In this document: one piece after another, positions 10,826 through 22,800 of the stretch
Layout of the letters: each line of letters starts with the position of its first letter
How positions within the stretch are numbered: the stretch's first letter is position 1
Assembly (NCBI GenBank): GCA_023512835.1
Contig: CM042084.1
Span: forward strand, 53,671,031 to 53,735,030
Source: Taxillus chinensis
Lineage: Eukaryota; Streptophyta; Magnoliopsida; Santalales; Loranthaceae
Direction of reading: 5' to 3'
Length of the DNA: 64,000 bases
Made by a program: the position numbers and the translations under genes
The notes under the pieces: generated by a model
Database searches by the model: none
Told to the model about the DNA's origin: nothing
Seen by the model: only the letters and a program-made list of their open reading frames with translations

Positions 10826-13800
10826 GTGATTCACCATCTAGGCCTTTGGAAGTGTGTTTTAGGTTGAATGCATCTATTGCTCAAAATGTTATTGTTACAT
10901 TGCAGGACTCTTTTGTTTTTCCTTCATGTCACAAGGCAATACGAGAGCCATTTGACTACTACATGTTCGGTCAAAATTATATCCGTCCATTGATTGATTT
11001 TCCGTGAGTCAATCATGTTCTTTTTTCATTGTTTGTTTGTTTTTGTTTTCTTGTTTCTGTGATTTTTATTTGATTTCCCCTAGGGTTTCAACCTAATCAA
11101 ATTTCAGATGAGGGTATTTGTTTTTTTTTTTTTTTTGCTTAGTATAGTGAAATTTGTGATCTTGGCTCCACTTTATGCAAGTGTGTAACTACAATTATAA
11201 GAAAATAAATTAGTATTTTATTAGACTTCGAGCTCAGGACTGTAAAAAATGAATCATTTTAAGACTATACTGCATCGTTGTTGTTTTAAAGCTTTGATAT
11301 AGAGCATCGACGATGATGCTTGTAACACAATCCTAGTTTTCTTCATTGGCTCTGGCCACTTTTGGATCAGCAGGAGTGAATTGGATTTTCCATTCTATGT
11401 ATCGTAGCAAATCTCTAGTGTTATCTGTTGCACACTTTCATGATCTTGACTTAGAATGAAGTAGGAATAATTTCTTTGACGATTTATTTTTGATTGGTCA
11501 AAGTTGTTAAAGAATGTCTTCAAGTTTGATCTTTTCCCATCAGTCTCCTTGTTCACTGTACAATTGTGCAGCGGCACCTACATTTGTTCTCATTTGATAG
11601 AATTAAGCTGAATCCAAGCATAATAAATTGAAGGGAAAGTATTACATGATGACAATTATATTAGTTCTTGATTTTGAGGATCTTTGTTGCAGGAATTCAT
11701 ATGTTGGCAACGTCACCCTTTTCCAGGAAATGGAAGAGAAGCTTCAGCAGGTCTGTAGTCTCAATATGTCTTCATTATATTTTTTGGTGTTTCTAATTGG
11801 AGTTCGTTATATTACCTGTTTGGATGTTAAAATTGATGGGCCATGCTTGGTTGGTTCACCTTCTCTCTTTATTATTATTATTGTTGTTGTTGTTGTAATT
11901 ATTATATACACTTAAACATTGCTTCCTCTTCCTCCTCATTGGAAGGCAAAGTAGACAATCAAGTATATTCCTCTTACTCCCCTTTTGCCACTCGCCTTGT
12001 GGCAAAAGAGTATGCACTATAGTATGGTGTTTGATTATTTCTAGTTGTATTGTCATGCGGCCAACATGTAATTTGTTTGTTGGTTTGTTTTTTAGTTGCT
12101 TCTTGATTTGGGTACTTTAGCTTGATATCAAGAATGCATTTTTGAATGGTTACTTTGATGACGAGGTATATATGAAACAACCTCGAGCACATAATGCCTA
12201 GGGGGTGTCTAGTGAGGTCTATTGTGCCCTAAGTTTGCTATATGTTCAAAAATAGTTCCTTGGACCATGGTTTAGCTGATTTAGCATGTCATTTTGTTTG
12301 CAGCAAGTATTAAGAATAGTTTTGTATTTTATCATAACTTGGCCATAGGATGTATTTATATAGTTGATTATATTGATTATATTCCCATCACCGATAAGAC
12401 ATGAATTTGATGAGACTACAAATTAAATCTGTGACAAAGCACGACACGAAGTGAAGCTCGATTCGGGTAGTGCACAATTCGTGCAGAGGAAAGGTTGATG
12501 TCTTGTGTAGTGCATGGTATGTGTAGAAAGGAGATTGATGTTTCTAGCACTCGACATCTCGTGTGTCATCACTTGGTGCTGTTTGGGCTCGACACCGGCT
12601 TGGAACATACTTCGTTAGTTCATTTAATTGATCATTGAGTCATTTCGTATAATAACTCATATAAACCATAAAAGAAAAGAGAATACGAGTCGTCACCAAA
12701 TAGCTTAGAGGTGTAATTGAGCACCTAAAAAGAGAAAGATTTAAGTTTGGGAGTTGATTACATGTGAGAAAGAAAGAAGGATTTTTACACCCACACAATA
12801 CCTATTATTGCTAACTAGTCTTGATCTTTGAGTGTTTGTTTATTTCAATAATTTGGTGCTTTTACTGAAAAAAGATCTGATATTCATACTCAAAAATTTG
12901 TTCTTCATCGTTCCTCTGTTTTTTGCATTCTTCCTAAACTTTGATAATGCTATGGGGAAAGAGACAACTGGGACAAACAAACACGGTTCAACCTTTGGAG
13001 GAGAATCAAGGTTAGATTTTTAAGCCTATAACTGAACTGACAAGGTTTGTGGCATTGTTAAACGAGAAACTTGATCGTTTGATAGCGCATATAAGGAGAA
13101 AGATCCTATAAGTGGAAGATGAACTGAAGGGGATGAATGTGGAGCACGAAGATTATGGAAGGAGGCCAGGTTCAAATGTACGGGAAGAGGTACGGTACAG
13201 ACCCCCCTAGGTCATATGGCGAGATAGGCATGTTTACGGTTAAGGCAAGCGCCTAGTATGGTTGAGGTATGCACCTCAACAGTAAATGCCAAAGGAAATG
13301 ATTTTTTTTTTAAATAAATGAATTGAAATTAAAATTATGCAGAATTAATTTTAATCACATAAAATAAAGGATTATGTTAAAAATAAAAAAATCCTACCAA
13401 CCACCATTCTTAAAAAATAAAAATAATTGAAAAAAAAAACTTAAAAAAAGAATCATTTTTAAAAAAGTTAATATTACATCCACGTGAACTGCTTCAAACT
13501 CCCACTTACTATAACTTTAGCTTCATTGGATTTTATTTTATACTAGTTGAGTTAGATCTGTGGGACAATGAAGAAACATTGATAACTAAAAAAAGCATAT
13601 ATATATTACAATTAAAAAAGGACATACTTTAAATATATATTATATATAAATTAAAAAGAATTGAAATAACAAAAACCATATTCCAAATATATATAGAGTT
13701 CACAGTGATGCAATGACATGACATGCAAACATTGAGTTCATAGAGACATGAAGTTTGACGAAGCGACAATACGGGAGATGATTTGCACACATAGAAGATT

Positions 13801-16800
13801 AGAAGATTGGCGCTTTGGGGAAAATATTAGAAGATTGGCGCTTTGGGGCACCCATTCCGGAATGTCTATGCTTTGAGGCATTGCCCTTGATCCATGTTTT
13901 GGAACGCTGGAAGTAGGTAGACTTCTCAATGGACGCCAAAGATGATCCCAATCTCATGGGAAGCTGCGATAAGCTTAGGGGTGGTGGACATGTGGAGTGT
14001 GGGCCTGTGATGGTGGAGCGTTAGTTGTGCGAAAGTTATGTCGGAGGGGAGATAGCGGACGACTCTGAGGAAGATGTTTGGATAGAAAGGGCAAATCGTG
14101 AACAACGACTAGTTTGTGGCCAACAAAGAGAAAAAGGGAGAGGTGATACAAATACTAATAGTGTAAGGTGCTGTGATTGGGGCCCTAAAAAGCCGAAGAT
14201 TAAATTTTCCTACTTTAAGGGTGGTAATCTTTGCGAGTGGATGAAAAGGTGAATCACTACTTTCAAGTTTATTAAGTAGCTAGAGCTGATTGTGTTGCAA
14301 TGGTCTACACCTATTTGGATGGTAAGGCTAATAGTTAGTGGAATACATTAGGATGGACAACTTTCGAATGAGTTCCTAGCTCAATGGGGACCATCACCTT
14401 GTTAATCACCATGGGCAATTGGCCAAGCTCAAATTAGAAGGAAAGATAGTAGTTTATATGGAAGAGTTTTGTTGATTCCAAATTTTAATCAGGAGATGGT
14501 TAGCAGAGTCACTGTTGGAAACCCTTATTAAGGGGTTGAAGCTATGGTTAGCAAGAAAACTAAAATTAAAGATACTCTAAAAATTAATTGAAGCTATGAT
14601 GTTGGATGATATGGAGGATAGCTACTACAACGAAAGGAGACAAATTAAAGAAGGTTTTGTTATACTAATCCCAAATTAGAGCCTTTTGAAGACTTGAGAA
14701 CAGTTAAGAGCATGTTTGGTGAGTTTATTTTCTATTTTTGTTTTAAAAAAAGTAATAGCTATTTTTGGGTATAAAAAATTAAAAACTGAAAAAAAAAAAA
14801 TTAATTCATTGTTGGGGTTTTTCGGACTTCTAGGCTGAAGTAGTTGAATGGTCTGGTTCTTAGAAGAAGGGTTATTCCCTTGAGGACAAGGGTAGCCTTC
14901 AAGGGTGAGGGAATGATGAGACTCTGTAAATTAAAGTTGTGACAAAGTATGACATAAAGCAAAATTCAATTTGGGTAGTACACGATTCATATAGAGCAAG
15001 GGTTGATGTCTTGTGCAGTGCATGGTTCATGCAAAAGGGTGATTGATCCTTTGGGCACTTGGCTTCTCATGCGGAAGGAACGAAGGTATGTCAGGCATGA
15101 TTCGAGTGGACTCCAGTGTATTGTGTATTTAGGGTTTGTCATCATGTATTTATTTATTATTGGGTATTTAAATAAGGAAAAAAGGGTTATTAATATTAAA
15201 GTTTCTAATTTTAATGGACATTTTCCTATATAAAGTCATCTAGGCTATGAATTTATCCATTCAAAAAGTTTAATAAACCAGAACTTTTTAAGGTTTTTTT
15301 TATCAATTGGCTTTTCAGTTAATTACTTAAATTCTTTGGATTAGGTTTGGGTAAATTTTATTATCTGTTTCTAAATTTTATTGGATCCTAATTAATGTCC
15401 TCAACAGAATTTATATAGTTAAAATAAGTTGGGATAAGTTATAAATAGTTAGAGCATGAAGCTGTAAATTATATAAATCGGGTTCTTACGTAATTAGGGT
15501 TTGTTTTAATTTTGTGTGTGTGTATATATATATATATATATAATTGTATTCTCTTTTATGGAACAATAAAACAGAATTCATTCTTTATTTTTTTTACTTA
15601 GTATCATAGCAAAATAGAAACCCTAACCCTAATAAGAGGAAGTGTCGGCCGCCACACCCTCTCCTTTATGCCATGAGCCATGAACCCAGGTGTCGTGTTT
15701 CTAAATTGCAAGCACAATAGTCTTGGTTCCTGTCTTCCGCAAGCCATGAGCCACTACTATTGTTGCCGTGCACCAATGGAAGGTGTTGCGCTCCCTTATT
15801 GTGAGCACAATAATACCATCATGAGCTGCAAAGCTACTGTCGCGCCACTGAAAGGAGAAACCTCCATCAGCACCGCCATTGTTAGTGCCATTTTCGCCAT
15901 CTCTGCCACTATTGGTCTCAATCCTGACAAGTTTCTAACTAAACTCTCATGCTTTGGCTAATTTGGAACTCCATCCAAATTAGCAACAATCTAGCAACGT
16001 TTGCTTCTAGCAACAATCTAGCAACGTTTGCTCATTCATCACTGCTTTTGGGTCTTGAAGATGCAGCACATTGCTTTGTACGGAAAGCTCCAACAGTTTT
16101 TCTTATGTCGTGGAAGATGTGGTGGGTTTTTAAGTTGGTGGTCACAAACTTACAATTATCATCCTCCTCTATCCAGGCTTGGAACCAACACTGCAAGCAC
16201 AAGAGGAATTCCTATCATTAAATTATTATAATTTTTAAAAGCATAGGAGTTGGGCTAAATTTAGAATTATTTGAAAAATTAAATCGAATCGTATGGTTCA
16301 ATGCAAAAAGTAATTATATGAATTGTTTTGAATAATTTACCCCTTAAATCGAATTGAATTGTACTAATTCATATGATTTTAACAACACTAATCTCCAAAC
16401 TAAAGGAATTTTTGCTTGGTTTCTTTCAGACCAAAGATCTAGGTAACTTGCCTTTTCAGTGTTGACTTCTGAGAGATGAAGGCCATCTTCTCGTTTGAAA
16501 CAAAAAATGTATTGTTTTTATTGTTATTGTTGGACATGAAGTTATCTCACAGAAAAACTTGTGGCTCTCCTATGGTTTCTGGTAATAAACTAGTGTTAGT
16601 TGAAGGGACACTAGTGTCAATACGTTGGTACCGATGGTTAGTTGGCAAGCTCAATTACCTCACCATCGCCAGACCTGATATTGCCTTTTCTTTGAGTCTG
16701 ATCAATTTGTTGTTGATGTTTGCACTCACTTGGAGAAAATGCAGGGTGAAAATATTGAGGGGTGATTGGATTGTTGTTGTTCTTTGCACTCCTCTCTGAA

Positions 16801-19800
16801 ATTGAAATCTCTAATCAGCAATTCTGTTCCCCTCAAAAATGCAGGGTGAGAATATTATTTTAGTATCCAACCATCAAACTGAAGCTGATCCAGCTGTCAT
16901 TGCTTTATTGATAGAAAAAACAAATCCTAATATTGCTGAGAACTTGGTTAGCTCATTGACTCTTACTCTTGAGTTGGTATTGAATTTCTAGTTTGCCTGA
17001 TTTAATGATTTTTTTTCACAAAGACCTATATAGCAGGGGATCGAGTTCTGACAGATATTCTTTGCAAGCCATTCAGCATGGGAAGGTGTTTGTTGAACTT
17101 TTGATATGTAGTCAGATGTTAATATTTTGCAGTTTCTTTTGAATTCTAAAGGAGTTACGGCTCGGGCAAGTTCTTTTCTTATAGGAATCTTATCTGTGTC
17201 TATTCTAAAAAGCACATGCTGGATGATCCTGGGCTTATTGAGATGAAGAAAAAAGCAAATATGCGGAGTTTGAAGGAAATGACTGTCCTTTTAAGGTACT
17301 TCCATCAGTTTTCTTTTAATTTGTTCATATAATTAGGTAGGTAGACTATATGGATTCTTGAATTGGACACTGCCAATCATTTACTTATGTGCGATCTTGA
17401 GAAACGAAAAGGCAGATGGTGCAAACTTTAATTTTTGCACAGCACAACGCTTTTGAAAGCATGCATTGACTACTGTTTTTGAATAATACGAGAGAGAGAG
17501 AGCCATAATATGAAGAAAAGTAAAGATATGAAGAATCAGAAAAAGAAATTCAACTGAAGAGCCTAAAGTAGGTTGAAAAGCGTTTTCTTGAATCTCAAAT
17601 TTTATTCATGAACTCACAAGATGCATGTGGCCTATTAATAGGTAAACTAGGATAATAAAAGAAGAAACTGAACTGATGGAGCAGCAGGAGATAAGAAACT
17701 AAATGAGAAAATATCATAGATGTCAAAGGTGAGCTAGGAACACCAAACCGTGCCTCTTCTGCCCTATGCGAGGCAACGTCAATTAGGCTTGTTCCTAGGT
17801 TCCCTAAGAAATACGGGACTGAACTAAAAATTGGAAGCTCTAAAAAGTAAGAAATAAGAAACGTATCTGAAATTAGTAAATTCTAGGAATTAATTTATTA
17901 GAAATAAAACTAATAAACTTCAGAAATTAGTTGTGGCAACCTGCCGCTAATGGTGATTCGGTCCACCAAATCTTGTATGTGGCTCAAAAGGATAAGATTG
18001 ACTGGTTTTAGGAAGTCACGGTTAGGATTTGGAAGCTCAAGGTTCCAAACAAGGTGAATTTGTGGCTAGCGTCCAGCAGCAAGCTTGTGACCATTGATAA
18101 TCTTAAATAACGGGGTTGGAAGTTGGTCAACAGATCCTGTGCAGCAAGGTTGATGTAGGTTTCTGGATTGTGAGATGAGTGTTTCTCGTGGCTTGTTCCA
18201 GTTAAGATGATGAGAAGAAGCTGGGTTATGAGGTATGATCTTAAAATGATCGTTAGGACATAGAGGAATAGTCATTGTTTAAAAATAAGAGTTGGAATGC
18301 TTTTAGGCTTAAACTTAAGTTTGTGAGCTATGTTGCATTTTGGGCCCCTTTGCATAATGCTAACAAGGCAGTGCTTGAAATCCAAATTGTGAGAAATAAG
18401 AATGTTTCATTTACTTGTTAACATATTGGATGTACACATATATACATTGCAATTCGATCCTTGTCTTAAAACAATTAATATCTAGGAAAGTAATTAGTCT
18501 TATAACAATTAATGCCTATAAAAATAAAGTTTTAGAATAATTAATACCTAGGAAACTAAAAAGTTTTACAACAATTAATACTTAAGAAATTAAAGAATTT
18601 TATCACAATTAATATTTAGAAATCATAAATACAAATATTAAATATAATATGGGAAAATTAAAGAGTTAATATAATAACTACAATCTAAATGTTTTGGTTG
18701 CTCATATTAATAAATCTGAATTAACTTCTAACACTCCCCTTCAATATGGTGAATAGGTATTTTTTATTCTCAGCTTAGATATTATGTGCAAAAACACTGG
18801 ATTGGTTAACCCTTTAGTGAAAATCTTAACCAATTGACCATATGTAGACACATAAGGTATACAAATTAAGCTATTATCTAATTTCTCCTTAATGAAGTGT
18901 CTATCGATTTCAATATGCTTTGTTTAGTCTTGTTGTATTGGGTTGCGAACTATGCTTATAGCACATTTATTATCACAATAGAACCTCATTTGACGTTCTC
19001 TTTGAATCTTCAAATCATATAAGATAATTTTTATCCAAAGTAATTGCACACACCATGAGGCATTGCCTGAATTTTTGCTTTTGCACTAGACTGAGCTATT
19101 ACTTTTTGTTTTTTACTCCAAGTTACTAAATTTCCATTGAGAAGGGTGCAGTACCTAAATGTCAACTTTCTGTCAACTATAGGCTTCAATAACCAAATCT
19201 TTATTCTGTTTAAACAAGATCTCCTTTCATGGAGTCCCTTTGTGATATTGTAACACATGATGGGCTACCTGCAAATGAACCTTTTTTGTGTTATGCATTG
19301 GCTATGTTGAGTCGAGTGTGAGAAAGGTATTCTTCACATCTAACTATTGCAAATTCCACCCGTAATTTACTTGCAAGAGACAACAATAATCTAACATTAT
19401 TCAATTTTACAATTGGAGCAAAATTTTAATCAATCCCATTGGTTTGAGTGTAGCCTTTGGCTATGAATCTTATTTTGTATCTTGCAATTGAACTATTTGG
19501 TATGTACTTGACGGTGTATATCCATTTACATCACACAAGTTTCTTGTTGGAAGGCAATAATATCCCACACCCATAACCTGTTTTCATTCCCTTTTGGATA
19601 AAGACTCAAACAAGTTGGTAGGAATAAAAATGGTTTTTAAGCTAACCAAGAAGGATATGAGAGAGGATGAGAATTTATGAAATGATACATAATGTGAAAG
19701 AGGATACAAAGGACGTTTAGTGTATTCTTTAGTTCCTTTCTTGAGGGCAATGGGAATATCATGGTCAGAAAGAGAAATTGGAGCATGGGAATTAGGGATT

Positions 19801-22800
19801 GTTACCTCAGGTGTAAGACTCAAAGATGTTTTTAACATGCACAAATGCAAGGTCTGTCTGCTGCCTCCTTGAAAACACCTTGCCATATCTCTAATTATTA
19901 TGAGCAGAATCAAGGATTGGAGCTTGATAGGTTGGAGGTGTTATTTGTTTAGGAATAGGTTCAAATGAAGGGGATGGTGCTTATAGAGTTTGAGAGGTTG
20001 GAGGTGTTGTTTGTTCAGGAACAATTTAGATGCAGGAGCTAGTCCAAATGTGAGAAGAAGCAACTCATCAAGAAAGAAGTTCCCATCCTTCTCTTCTAAG
20101 AGCGAGTATAAATTCTCTGCCTGAAGAGAAGGAGAGGTGTAATATGACTTCCTTTCATTAAAAGTTACATTTGCAAAGACAAACTTTGTGAGATTGAGGG
20201 TGATAGCACTTATATCCCTTTTGTGTGGGAGAGTGCCCCCGCAAATATGTACTTCAATGCTCGTGGATCAAGTTTGGCCCGATTTTGATAATGAATGCGA
20301 ACAAAAGCAACACGCTCAAAGATATGCGAAACAAGATTATTTGTAGTGCTTATATTATAGGATAGAATCAAGAGTACCTCCATTGGGCTTCGAGCTTTGG
20401 AGGGGAGTCGATTTATGAGATGATTAGCTATAAGGATAGCTTTCCTCCAAAAAAGATTTAAGAACGTGATTTTGAAAAAGAAGAGTCTTAGTAGACTTAA
20501 GAAGACAGCCATTCTTTCGTTCAACGAAACAATTTTTCGAGTACAAACACAAGAGGATTTATGTATGATTCCTTCCTTTTAAAAGTAGGGGTTAAAGTTT
20601 GATTGAATTAATCTCTATCATTGTCAAATCTCAATTTTTTGAAACAAGACCCAAATTGATTTTTGACCATAGGGAAAAAGTTTGGGAGAATAATACTAAT
20701 ATTGGATTTTTGTTTAAACAAAAAAAAAATTTAAGTAATACGAGAGCAATCATCGATAAAGGAAACAAACCATCGGGTCCCGGAGAATTTGGGTACATTA
20801 GAGTGTGCCTAAATGTCATTATGATTAAGACAAAATGGAATAGAATTCCTTTTATGACTAACTGGAAAAGAGACTTCTTTGTGTTTGACAAGCTCACATT
20901 TGAATTTTTGAATAACAATGGAAACATAAATTTTAGAACAATAAAAGAAGGGTGTCTACGTCGGTGATCGTATAACCAAACTTTGCCCCTAGTCGAAGAC
21001 ACATACTGGGATACAAGAGAATGGGAATAGTTGTTATCGATAATATTTGATTGGTGTGCTGCTTCAAGATAGTAGAGTTCACTATGTTCTCTAGCATGTC
21101 CAATTGTCCTCCTTGAATCTTTATCCTGAAATAGACATTAGTTGAGAAAATATAACTTGACAAGCTAAATCTTGGATAGATTTTTAAATGGGGATAAGAT
21201 TGGTAAATGATCTTGGAATGTGGAGAACATTGAATGACCAATGGCAATGAAGGCCAAAAGAGGCCAATAGACAAGAAATGACCAATGACAATGAAGGCCA
21301 AAAAAGAGAAAAGAACTTAGGTTTTCTTAGTAACTTAACTCTTTGAGCAATAGGAATGTTTTATTTACTTGCTAATACACTAAATATGTGCATATATATA
21401 TCGCGATCTGGTCCTACAACAAATAGTACTTAGGAAACTAAAGAGTCTTATACCAATTAATAATTAAAAAACTAAAGAGTTTTACAACAATTAATATTTT
21501 CGAATCACAAATATAATGTGAGAAAATTTAAAAGTTATGTAATAACTACAATTTAAACTTTATGATTAACTTCAAATACTAACCTCCGTCTTGAGCTTCA
21601 TGATCATGAGCTCATTCCATAATATTTATTTTGTCCTTTTATAATATTTACTTTGTTTTAAGAGAAAAGGAAACTAGTAGAAATTAGAGTCTAATATGCA
21701 TGGGAAATTGGATGTTTATATCTTATATGGTTCAAATTAGTGGATCTTCCTCTTGCTTGAAAGTGCATCAGCTAACATAATTATCTATTCTGAAATTTGC
21801 TGGTGCAGCATGACATTCGTTGAATTAGTTGGTGCATGGGTTTTGTGGAAATGTAGTTTAATAAAGATTTTCTTGTGGTGTAGTCTGCTTGGCCTTCTAC
21901 ATCCCACTGTAGAAGCTTATCTTGGTCATAGAACAAGCATAGAGAATGGATCCTTAAATATTAAAGATTTGACTTTAAGAATTTAACATCTGAAACATAA
22001 TTCCAATAAATCTGAACGTTCAAACTTTTATGCTGCTTTTGTGCTGTGGAGTGCATCTGTAGTTAGTAGTTCTGCTTAAGTTCTTATGGCCTTCTGTTGA
22101 ACCAAACCAGCTCCTTCCCCTATTATTTTCTTTCTATTTCTTTTTATAATTTTCATGCTTATTTTCTTTATATAGTCAACTTTTTTATTTTTATTTGATT
22201 AATAAATATATTGACTTGGTTAGGGTCACGACTAACCAAGTAATTCTCTTGTAATCTCTCTGCTTCTCTCATAAAGAAATCAGCTTCTCTCTCTATTTTA
22301 TTTTGTTTTCTCATATATTTTTTAAAATGTTTCGCGCTCTTATTTTTTTTATGCTGGCTTTTTAAGGAGTCAGCATTAATATGTTTTATTTTTCTTTGAT
22401 TAATAAATATATATGATGTTGTAGACCTGTCAAACGGCTATCTGCTAGCTGCGGATACCCGTTATCCATTTTTGGCAGGTATAAAACGGGTATGGATGCA
22501 TTTTACCTGTTCTTGAGCGAGTATAATTTATGGTGTTCGTTCCCATTCACCCTGGGTATGGGTAGCTGTTGGTACCCATTTTCTTGTTTTGTTTTTATTT
22601 TTTACAATTAGGCATATGTAATTAAATTCAGAATTTTCTAATGTGGGTTATTATATGTTTAATTGTAAAATATGATCATATAATGTCATTAATAAATTTA
22701 TAAGTTATGTTATATATTTATAAAACAGTTAATAATTCTTTTCATTTTAATTGTTCAAATTCAATACAATGAACAATACAAACAAAAATATAATGCATTA

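Larger units (their letters stand above)
12408..15110 (+). mobile_element. Degraded gypsy-type LTR element inside ATS1 intron c
   Basis: Two related sequences, starting near 12408 and near 14911, share TGTGACAAAG, a GGTTGATGTCTTGTG block and a GTGCATGGT block in the same order and orientation, as expected of two LTRs. Between them, 14190-14650 holds a broken gypsy gag. The exact LTR ends cannot be set. No protease or pol remains. Confidence 0.6.
18390..21584 (-). mobile_element. Degraded Ty1/copia element in ATS1 intron f, antisense
   Basis: Reading - strand from 21584 to 18390: 5' LTR (21584-21344), protease region (about 21300-21000), GAG-pre-integrase plus integrase (about 21002-20631), integrase C-terminal part (20524-20210), RT/RNaseH remnants (19258-19031), polypurine tract (AAGGGGAG just before 18733), 3' LTR (18733-18390). 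The copia domain order is complete but every domain is interrupted. It is antisense to the host gene. Confidence 0.8.

Noticed and set aside
16741..16760. An additional ATS1 exon starting at the upstream acceptor copy
   Set aside because: Translation reaches a stop within seven codons, and the sequence is readable as copia RNaseH.
22215..22240. Perfect 9-base inverted repeat considered as a terminator or small RNA hairpin
   Set aside because: Short stem, intronic, plant nuclear context; no evidence of function.
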